A DNA stretch of 64,000 nt from Notolepis coatsorum. Lineage: Eukaryota; Chordata; Actinopteri; Aulopiformes; Paralepididae. The first letter of the stretch is position 1. Each line of letters starts with the position of its first letter. The notes beneath the pieces are model-generated. The model made no database searches. It was not told the origin of the DNA and worked only from the letters and a program-made list of their open reading frames with translations. Location of the stretch: contig OZ020591.1 of assembly GCA_963971535.1 (NCBI GenBank), positions 13,547,577 through 13,611,576 on the forward strand. Direction: 5' to 3'. Shown piece after piece: positions 56,197 to 64,000 of this stretch. The position numbers and the translations under genes are program-made.

Positions 56197-57596
56197 TGTT
56201 GTGAAGGATCAGATTAAACCGAATATATATATTTATTTATATATATTTAATTGTATTTGTATATCGTTTGATATCCCCTGTATATTCCTTGTACAATATG
56301 CATTGAATATCCCTTTAGTCTACTAAACAGCCCATAATAGTTTCATTCTACCATTGGACGAGAACCTGGCGCCAGGTTGCCATACCCCTAGGTCCAAGTT
56401 AAATCGTGCCGCCTAACATGTCGTGGCAAGCCCCGGTTCCGCGCAGGAATATGTCGGGCGAAATACGAATGGTACTATTTGTTCATAGCGCATATATATA
56501 TGGCGCAAGTAAAGTAGAACTTCCCCTTTTAGTCCAGTTCTTTACCCTCCAACAGAGTGACAGACGCAAAAGCCTCCCCACGACGCACGTGTGGTGTAGT
56601 AAGGCCTACTTGGCCCAGAATAGGCATTGAGATATCGTGTAGATTAATAGTTGAATAGTCATAGTTTGGCACTATACCGTCGAGTTGGACGTATTCTATT
56701 AAGCTAATAATAGTCTATTTATGTATGGTGCATCGTTCGGTTAGAGTTCTAAAGTTATCAGTACCCCCATCGTTCCTGACGTTATCTGGACGCTTAACCA
56801 GGCTGAGCAGACCCCTAGTGGTGCTTGCATCCGAGGAGCTCCGGGCCAAGAGCGACTGGACCTGTATATTGGATTACTCTACCCGGACGACGCCGAGCCT
56901 TCCACGGCTTGGATTATGCTTTGGGTGCTTTGATTATTCCATGGATAAAGGCCAACACTGCGGAGTGTTGGAACTACCCCCCGGAGAGGACTCCAGGTGA
57001 GACGGCGCTCTACACCAGTGAGGTCGCCTCACGTCTCTCCGTTGTGGACCGGCAGCTACCGTCCACAGAGGGTCCAGCTGTATTCGTCTGCGGACCGAGG
57101 TTCTGTGGGCACCGTGTCCAAGACTTTGGATTCTCCCAAGACACCGTCGGCCAGATGGGATACCGCCAGCGGCTTCTCTAACCCCCCCCTCCTACTGTCT
57201 TACAACCAGCGGGACACCCCCCCCCCCTTAGTGTATCCAGCTATAATCATTTAAGTACCATCGCTATCGTTTCCTAAATATTCCAGGTTGTATACTTACT
57301 CCCTGCGTAACCAGAGATTGGACATTCAATGTTGATTTACCTACGAATACTCATTTGCCATAAAAGTGCATGTTTCATATTTCAAATCATAAATGTAATT
57401 AAGTGAACGTTGTATATACCTTTTGCTATATAAAATATTCGATTTGGTACATTTGTGTGGATTCGTTTCATCAGGTGGGAAAGTGTTCATCATACTTATA
57501 TCATGTACTGGATGGCCAGAAGTTAAAGTACAAGAGGTAGTGGTATTAAATATCATATCTAACAATACAGTCAGGGAATTGTACCCCTCAGTTACA
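56197..57596 (+). repeat. 3' LTR of the BEL/Pao element (1,400 bp, deleted)
   Basis: Same as the 5' LTR except for a 4-base shorter TA tract and loss of the 854 bases equivalent to 52877-53730. The break joins GCATC to CGAGG with TC at both sides. The lost part holds TATA box and polyadenylation signal. Confidence 0.93.
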
Positions 57597-59191
57597 AATA
57601 TAGTTAAGATTGATTTGTTGATGATCCGGGTTCCTTGATGTAAGTCGGACATTTGCCCAGGCTCCTTGCCAATCAAAGTCATTTTCCAGGTCTGGTATAT
57701 CCCTCCTCCAGACAGAGTCAAGTTGGAGGGTTTCATACGAGGACGTTAGTAATTGATGATAAAATTCTGAAACAAAACCTCTCGATGTCTCTCTTGCGTA
57801 GAAGAATTTGTGGTATCTGTGGTGTTCAATTGGTCTGTCTAATGGAACACTGTGAGACTTCAAACATAGCTCTAACTGTTTGTGAAAAAGCCATGTGGAC
57901 TTGGTGAGATTAAATTTTTTGCGTATTTCTTTATCACTACAAAAACCCTGTTTGTTAAAAACATCCCCTAATGAGTGTATGCCTTGCTCTTCCCATATAG
58001 GGAATCTTATAGGTCGTTTTCCAATTAAGAGTGCATTGTTATTGAATAAGGGAGTATGATTGTGCCATTTTTGTGGGTTAGGATTTTTTTTTTTGTGATT
58101 CACGCCATATCCGGATCGCATGAGTAATCATGGGGCCAAATTTTCGTTCACAGTGCTTCTGAGGGGCGCCAGAGAGTCCAGGCTGAGGGAGAGGGTGGCA
58201 TTGTAACGGGCCGCTAAGGTGTCCTGGGAGGTATCTGAGGGAACCGGGGCCATGTGGGTAGTGATGAGGTCAGATAGGGCTGATGCACACACTGACTTGG
58301 TGTCCCTGAAAGTGAGGGTGCGCGTTGGGCGCTGCCTGGGCAGGGGGGATAGGGACAGTGAAAAGAATGGCGTGATGGTCAGATACTGCGAGGTCTAGAC
58401 ACTGCAGGTGGGAGGGGGGATTACCGGTGGCGCAGACCAGATCCAGAGTGTGACCTTTGGAGTGGGTGGGGCCCTGGACATGCTGCGTGATGCTGAGTCA
58501 GTCCAGAAGCGACAGGAAATGGGCGGCAAAGTTGCAGTTGGTGGAGTCAACATGAATGTTGAAATCTCCGAGCAGATAGGTAGTCGGGGACTTGGAGCAG
58601 AAAGAGGACAAGAGCTCAGTTAGCTCTGACAGGAAGGTGGGGGGGGCTTTGGGGGGGGGGCGGTAAATCAGGGCAAATTTAGGTTGAGGAGATCCGGAGA
58701 GAGAGAATGTAATGCACTCGAATGATGTGAGATCAGGAGTGGGGATCTCCTCGACCTGGAAGTCTGTACGATGAATGACAGCCAGCCCGCTGCCGCGGCC
58801 CGTGGAGCGCGGTTTCTGGAGGTCGATGTAACCGGGGGGTGGAGCTTGGTTTAGTGTGATGACATCCAGTTTATTTTGCCATGTTTCAGTCAAACATAAA
58901 TCCAGTTTTCTTTCAGTGATGATATCATGGATGAGTGCCTTGTTATTGAGGGAGCGAGTATTGAGCAGCATGAAAGTGGCTGTGGAGGAGACAGGCAGAG
59001 TGGGAGGGGTGCTACTGTCAGAGCAGGCCAGGGGCTTCAGACAGGTGGTGCGCACGTGAGGTGTGTTGCGATGACGTTGACGAACAACACGGAAGCGCGG
59101 AGCAGATACTACCACGGGTATAGTGGATTCTGTGCAGATGAGTTTGTAGCGGGATGCTCGATGATATGTGAGTGATATGGTGAGTGATATG

Positions 59192-60259
59192 GACCCTATG
59201 CAATTTGCATACAGGACAAACAGGTCCACTGACGACGCGGTCTCCCAGGTACTGCACAGCACCCGCTCTCACCTGGACCGTCAGAAGGGGGGCTATGTGA
59301 GACTGTTGTTCATTGACTACAGCTCAGCGTTCAACACCATAGTCCCCACCAGACTGGTGGACAAGCTGATCGAGCTGGGTCTGAGCTCCGCCCTGAGCGC
59401 CTGGGTACTGGACTTTCTGAGTGAAAGACCCCAGGCGGTCAGGGTGGGGGGTCAGACCTCCAACACCATCACCCTGAGCATCGGGTCCCCCCAGGGCTGT
59501 GTTCTGAGCCCCCTGCTGTACTCACTCTACACACACGATTGTGTGGCCAAGTTCAGCTCCAACTCCATAGTGAAGTTCGCAGACACGGTGGTGGTGGGGC
59601 TGATCTCGGACAACGACGAGAAGGCCTACTGGGAGGAGGTTGAGGTACTGGAACGCTGGTGCCAGGACAACAGCCTGCTCCTGAACATTGGTAAAACCAA
59701 GGAGCTGATCGTGGATTATAGGAGAGGACAGCAGGAGACACACACACCACTGATGATTAACGGGGCTACCGTGGACAGGGTGAGCAGGTTTAAGTACCTG
59801 GGGGTCCACATCTCAGAGGATCTGACATGGTCAACACACATAGACACAGTAGTAAAGAAGGCGAAACAGCGCCTCTACCACCTGAGACAGTTAAGGAAGT
59901 TCAGAGTATCGGGGAAGATACTCCAGTCCTTCTACTCAGGAGCTGTAGAGAGCATCTTGACCGGAAACATCACTGCCTGGTATGGAAACAGCACGGCACA
60001 GGACAAGAAGGCCCTACAGAGAGTGGTGCGCTCAGCCGAGCGTACCACGGGTATTGCACTACCTCCCCTGCAGGTTCTATACAACAAGAGGTGCAAATCC
60101 AGAGCCTGCAGAATAATGAAAGACCCCCACCACCCCAATAACAGCCTGTTTCAGCTGCTGAGGTCAGGCAGACGCCTGCGAACCCCAGCTACTAGGACAG
60201 AGAGGCTTAGGCTCAGCTTCTTCCCCCAGGCCATCAGAGTCTTGAACAATGAACATTGA
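59192..60259 (+). pseudogene. LINE reverse transcriptase, open frame but altered catalytic motif
   Basis: Open from DPMQFAYRTNRSTDDAV to TGA at 60257-60259 (355 codons). Motif A LLFIDYSSAFNTIVP and motif B SIGSPQGCVLSPLLYSLYTHD are intact. Motif C reads KFADTVVVGLI at 59573-59605 where relatives have FADDTTVVG, so the second catalytic Asp and one residue are lost. Thumb and C terminus follow: RFKYLGVHISEDLTWSTH, VESILTGNITAWYGNS, VVRSAERTTGIALPPLQ, ending SGRRLRTPATRTERLRLSFF. The endonuclease is missing. Despite the open frame it cannot be active. Confidence 0.85.
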
Positions 60260-60699
60260 GTACCACAGAACACTGAACTATCCACACATAAGCACACATG
60301 AGCACACACACGACACACACGCTGTGCACGCTCACACACTAGCAGCCACTTTAACACTTTAACATGAGCGGGCACACACTCATGCCGCACACACCCACAC
60401 TTATTGCCAAAAGGAAAGGCCACTTTAAATTAGTATTAGCAACAGTAACAGTGTATTGCACTACCAAAGCTACCTAGCATGTCCTATATGCCCTGTAAAT
60501 AACTATGTACAGATACCGAGATGTCACACCATGTTACCTGTTACCTGTTACCTGTTATTGCACAATGTTTTTTGTATTGGATTCTATTATATGTTGTACC
60601 ACTGTATTGCACATCGTTGCGGGCAAGACCACCCGCATTTCATTGTATACTCGTATGCCGTGACAAATAAAACTCTTGACTTGACTTGACTTGACTTGA
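59192..60699 (+). mobile_element. CR1/L2-type LINE 3' half with (TTGAC)n tail
   Basis: 5'-truncated copy starting in the RT domain, followed by a 3' UTR with ACCTGTTACCTGTTACC, GGCAAGACCACCCGCATTTC and TGACAAATAAAACTC, and a TTGACTTGACTTGACTTGAC tail at 60674-60699. Starts beside the inverted L2; a short GTGAGTGATATG repeat is at the junction. Confidence 0.9.
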
Positions 60700-60786
60700 T
60701 GTATATAGCGGGGGCGTTGAAGGAGTCAGAGTGATCTGATGGTATCCAGGCAGATTGGCGCAGCGGCGTTGAAAAAACTCCGAAAT

Positions 60787-61096
60787 GATTCAAATGTGGC
60801 GTAATGTAGAGATGTCTTGTGCTGTTAAGTGCCTGTGGCACCTCGACTCTCCAATTTTTCATAACCAGCAACTACCTGTTAATATTCCTCAACACCACCA
60901 GTCAAGGGAACTTGCCCTTTCAGCTCCATGCCCTGAAAAGCATGTAACACCAAAATTGAAATACCAATAACTGAAACTTTTATTTTCACATGATTCAAAT
61001 GTGGCGTAATGTAGAGAGGTCTTGTGCTGTTAAGTGCCTGCGGCACCTCGACTCTCCAATTTTTCATAACCAGCAACTACTTGTTGGGCACAAACC
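60787..61096. repeat. 89-bp duplication at the head of the L1 fragment
   Basis: GATTCAAATGTGGCGTAATG to ATAACCAGCAACTAC occurs at 60787-60875 and 60992-61080, 205 bases apart, with four or fewer differences. TTAATATTCCTCAA follows both. Confidence 0.92.
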
Positions 61097-61760
61097 TGTT
61101 AATATTCCTCAATGGGAGAGGAGGGGACTTCATACTCTGGAAGATATATATGATAAAAACGGTCTTCGAGCGTTTCAGGACCTAAAAGAGTTTTATGATC
61201 TACCCGGCTAATCATTCTTCCTCTACCTGCAACTAAGGTCGGCGCTCAGGGCTCACGGTGTGCCGTGGGCTCAAGCGTTGCACCCACACCCTTTTGTCGG
61301 GCTTATCGGAGACAGGACAACCACAAGATGGTTTGTCTCAGATTTGTATACACTTTTAATCAAATCCACATATAAAAAATTAACATTAGATACAATCTGT
61401 CGAGGGGACATCCCAGAGTTGGACCCTGAGTTTGACTGGGATGACGTTTGGACAAATGTTATATTAGCGTCCCGCAACCCTAATCACCAGCAAATTCATT
61501 TTAATTATATTCATAGGACGTATCGCACACCTAGGAAGCTGTTTGCTATGGGACTGGGGGAGGAAATGTCTAATGTCTTTTGTGGTGTTTTTAATTTTTA
61601 CTCTGTATTTTGTATTCTGTATTTATTATTTCTAATTGTCTTGTCATTATTATGATTATTATTGTTGAAGTACTGTCCTGTGATGTCCTGTGTATTATTG
61701 TTGTCACTGTATTATGTTGTGTTCTGTTTAATTGAAAATAGAAAATAAAGAAATTTGATC
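60787..61760 (+). mobile_element. L1-type LINE C-terminal fragment, plus strand
   Basis: Codes NIPQWERRGLHTLEDIYDKN, then a stop at 61209-61211, LRSALRAHGVPWAQALHPHP, ICRGDIPELDPEFDWDDVWT, SRNPNHQQIHFNYIHRTYRT and PRKLFAMGLGEE. Same domain as the inverted L1 at 51517-58154 (RRDIPDLENDFDW, QQINLNYIHRTYLTP). The zinc-like end is lost and replaced by unrelated sequence to the poly(A)-like GAAAATAAAGAAATTTG near 61760. Confidence 0.8.
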
Positions 61761-61969
61761 ATACGTTTTTTTTTAAACGAACCTTACTATTTTCTATCAT
61801 GCACTCTTTCTACTATACTAATATGTCTTTACGACTATGCACTCAACACTGCAGCACTCAAGTTTCAGCACTGTTTGATGAACATTGTTACTCGGCTGAA
61901 AGAGCTGTTCCCTTACTGTTGACTTGTCGTACAGAGCTTGTAAGTTGTCAATTATATCACATATGTGAT
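61761..61969. other. Unassigned spacer
   Basis: No supported gene; may be the upstream part of the next LINE fragment. Confidence 0.35.
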
Positions 61970-62340
61970 ATATATGTAAATGTAAATGATATCACATTTC
62001 TACTAAAGCAGGTCCAAAAGGCTTTAGATAATGTTGTTGCATGGGGAGATAAGTGCATGGTTTTAAGATCTCAGGGGCAAAGTCCAAGTGTAGGATTTTT
62101 GGCTTTAAACGAAAGTTGCAGACCCTTGGGCTGGACATGTATGGGTCTCCTTTGGAGAAGGTGAATGTTTTTAAATGTCTTGGTGTCTGGTTTGACGAGC
62201 GACTGACTTGGGCCGTTCATATAGCAAAGACATTGGGAAAAGGTGAGAAAGTGATAAATGTCATGAGAAGTTTGTCTGGTAGGGGGGGCAGACAGGGGGA
62301 CTATGATATTGATATACCAGGAAAAAACCCTCAGCTCTGA
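61970..62340 (+). pseudogene. LINE reverse-transcriptase thumb fragment
   Basis: Two frames give VQKALDNVVAWGDKC then HGFKISGAKSKCRIFGFKRK, LGLDMYGSPLEKVNVFKCLG and VWFDERLTWAVHIAKTLGKG. This is the region after motif C of a non-LTR RT (W.D...L.IS..K...I.F, then FKCLGVWFDERLTW). Frameshift near 62060. Not the same family as the next LINE. Confidence 0.7.
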
Positions 62341-64000
62341 ACTCTGCAGAATCTGAACCTGGCTCACTGATAACAAACTTGGGTAAAACAGAATCCATTC
62401 TCTTTGGATCAAATAGCAAACTCAGCAAGGCCAACAGCTTCTCTGTTACAGTCAGTGGGTGACAATATTGTCACAAGGAAAGATGAAATTACCTACCTGG
62501 GTTCCATCCTAGAGGCAAATCTTTCCTGTAACAAAATGCAACCAATGTAATAAAAAAAGTCAAGCAACGAACAAGATTCTTGTACCGGATCTCCTCTCTG
62601 GTAAACAAGAATACCCTGAATACTAACAGGAGCACTCATTCAAGGGTACTACGAGTCTACGACTATGCTTGCACCTCATGGTACCTGTAGGCGCCGTAAT
62701 GGAGGTCTCTTTATTATCATTCAGTATTCTATTTGTGTTGTATTATTAGTTGTACTGTCACTTTAGGTGGTGGGCGTGCTCACGGGGGTGTGGCGCTAAT
62801 GGGAGTGTTTTTATGGAATTTCATTCACCTTTTCACGTCTGACAGTTCTCTGTGGTTGACAGTTCGCTGAGGTTGACAGTTCACAGAGAGAGGGGGTGAG
62901 AGTTAGGAGAGCATATTTTCTTTTGACCGCAATAACGCAAAGCGCAATATTGAAAGCATGCAAGAGCGCAATATTGAAGAACGCAACCACACGCAAGATA
63001 GTTCTAAGAACGTGAGCGTGTTTGTCCATTGGGGACCGGTTGTGCCACACGCAATATTGAAAGCACACAAGCACGCAAGAACGCATCAGTATCAGTATAT
63101 TAGTGTATGTTAAATAAGGGTATTTTGTTTGTCTCATGAAGCGAAAGAATAAAAGCCTCAAAAGTATTTCCTGGACGTGGAACGGAGTAATTTCACGTGC
63201 GTGTGGGAGCACGGAGGTGTATGTCATTTTGTCACCAGTGGTGGTGGGTGTGTCTGTCTGGAGGTGTGGGAAGAAGGGTAATTAATATCACCTGTGCCTG
63301 GGAACCATTCAGTGTTTGTTTTGTTACAGAGAGAGGGTGAGGCAGGGTGCCTATATTTCTGTTAACCGCATTACGTTACCCAGTTACCATCTAAATCCAT
63401 ATAACATCTGCAAGAGCATGTAACCGAAGGCTGAAATAAACACCCTTGAATTGCAGCTACGGACTCAGGATCATTTATTGGACTCGCGTGTCGGACAGAT
63501 CTCCCTGCCCAAGCCCTCTCAGCGGCTTTTTACTTGTCACTTTAAAATAGTCGCGTTACAGTGCACGTCAATTGTTTGAACTCCACTCAGCCCCTCGGCA
63601 CTACCTGTCTATGACAGTCTACTGCCGCAACAGTACCAAAGCACCTCAAAGGCCCTAAAACCAAGACTACAAACATCACAAAACAAACTGGTCAGACTAC
63701 TGCTTGGCCTTACTCCTAAAACCAACCTTACCCCTGCCCATTTTGACAACCTAGGATGGCTTAGAGTAGACGACAGTACAGCAACTTGCAATGGGCCTGG
63801 TCTAAAAGATACACTACACCACTAAGATACCCATGTACATGTCGAAATACTTCCCAAAGGTCAGTGAATTCCACAACCACAACACCAGAGGGAGTTCCAC
63901 AAATCATGTTTAACCCAGATTCGGCTCAAACAAGGGACTAAACACATTTAGCAATTATGCCACAATAATGTGGAACGCCATACCCACAGCCGTAAAATAA
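62341..64000 (+). mobile_element. LINE C-terminal part, split by an insertion and cut by the window edge
   Basis: Codes TWLTDNKLG, KTESILFGSNSKLSKANSFS, EITYLGSILEANLSCNKM and RTRFLYRISSLVNKNTLN up to DYACTSWYL at 62688; after the insertion QSTSKALKPRLQTSQNKLVR, LLLGLTPKTNLTPAHFDNLG and WLRVDD, then after a frameshift PMYMSKYFPKVSEFHNHNTR and ATIMWNAIPTAVK (approximate, last part near 63960-64000). Several indels. Same family as the inverted fragment at 47092-47430, whose 3' tail it would share beyond the window. Confidence 0.78.
62686..63560 (+). mobile_element. LTR-like insertion in the LINE
   Basis: Begins TGTAGGCGCC and could end GCGTTACA (TGTA..TACA ends, 875 bp). Two polyadenylation signals AATAAA at 63148-63153 and 63435-63440. 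Blocks near 62883-62935 and 63325-63376 (ACAGAGAGAGGG..., ...ACCGCA.TA) are duplicated. No coding capacity. The 5 bases on either side (GTACC, GTGCA) do not match, so a solo LTR is unproven; the direct repeat TACCTGT at 62682-62688 and 63602-63608 suggests wider bounds. Confidence 0.45.

Larger units (their letters stand above)
52238..57596 (+). mobile_element. Non-autonomous BEL/Pao LTR retrotransposon
   Basis: LTRs 52238-54495 and 56197-57596 begin TGTTGTGAAGG and end CAGTTACA; exact 5-bp target duplication AATAT (52233-52237 and 57597-57601). Primer-binding site for tRNA-Tyr, one Gag-like frame ending in a short Pol remnant, and a purine-rich tract before the 3' LTR. Protease, RT, RNase H and integrase are missing, so this copy depends on a relative. 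Removing it rejoins the L1 frame exactly (NLNYI-HRTYL). Confidence 0.93.
51517..58154 (-). mobile_element. 5'-truncated L1-type LINE hosting a BEL/Pao element
   Basis: Target duplication GCTTCT (51511-51516 and 58155-58160); joining the flanks gives a continuous L2 frame (APLRS-RNVSF). Coding on the minus strand: FGPMITHAIRIW, RFPIWEEQGIHSLGDVF, SVWRRDIPDLENDFDW and SRNPDHQQINLNYI, then after the BEL/Pao insertion HRTYLTPIRLCRMGLKQDSK, CTQCTNGDEGTFMHMYWDC. This is the C-terminal part of L1 ORF2 with its zinc-like CTQC..HMYWDC motif. 3' UTR to the T run at 51517-51523. One indel in an A run near 58090. Confidence 0.9.
50406..59165 (-). mobile_element. L2-type LINE, inverted, hosting a SINE and an L1 with a BEL/Pao element
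   Basis: Blocks of one LINE: 58155-59165 (endonuclease), 50961-51516 (linker and start of RT) and 50406-50430 (ITPILKKPG). Insertions: L1 at 51517-58154 and SINE at 50431-50960. Coding: LLNTRSLNNKALIHDII, LCLTETW, FALIYRPP, YLLGDFNIHVD; then SRNVSFPRPAP and RSYKEALSKTRTAYCSTLI; then STCSLDPMPTVLVKACLPTL. RT catalytic motifs are missing. 3' truncated at about 50406 by another element. Confidence 0.85.

Overview
The window looks like a repeat-rich stretch of a teleost fish genome. Evidence: fish-type Tc1 transposase, L2/CR1/Rex-like and L1-like LINEs, hAT elements with 8-bp target duplications, tRNA-derived SINEs, a BEL/Pao element, a C2H2 zinc-finger exon, and very long microsatellites. A nearly intact Ty3/gypsy element with integrase upstream of reverse transcriptase matches the Gmr1 type first described in Atlantic cod. 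A gadiform-like fish is plausible, but species cannot be fixed from this sequence. There are no bacterial operons, rRNA genes or CRISPR arrays.

Layout. 1-1851: the 3' end of an unidentified reading frame at the window edge, a LINE fragment and a 149-bp MITE. 1852-10810: one uninterrupted array of about 179 copies of a 50-bp unit, with 1,092-bp and 2,051-bp higher-order repeats. 10811-18700: LINE scraps, several hAT-type MITEs, a tRNA-SINE, and a hAT transposase relic carrying two tiny palindromic insertions. 19051-23460: last exon of a C2H2 zinc-finger gene, then a Tc1 relic split by a LINE that is itself split by a TTAA-flanked piggyBac-type element. 23474-24303: a diverged minisatellite resembling the big array. 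24348-31462: the complete Gmr1-type element (TSD TATGG, LTRs differing by one substitution and a G-run length). 31500-36057: an inverted L2 LINE interrupted by another LINE and by a 1.17-kb hAT element. 36087-36945: a 33-bp minisatellite whose unit matches a LINE reverse-transcriptase coding motif. 37997-44321: an inverted L1-type LINE interrupted by a 2-kb hAT element with two long TG tracts. 44322-50400: simple repeats, LINE fragments, a SINE, and two weak candidate exons (one THAP-like). 50406-59165: an inverted L2 LINE hosting a SINE and an L1, the L1 hosting a complete non-autonomous BEL/Pao element. 59192-64000: LINE fragments on the plus strand and an LTR-like insertion.

The genes do not form a pathway. 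Almost everything coding is selfish: reverse transcriptases, endonucleases, integrases and transposases. The only likely host gene is the zinc-finger exon. The main story is layered insertion. At least seven insertions have exact target duplications, and at six or more of them removing the insert brings the host element's reading frame back into register, so the relative order of events can be read directly. Where a family name is given it rests on motifs I can see and family knowledge; no database search was possible.
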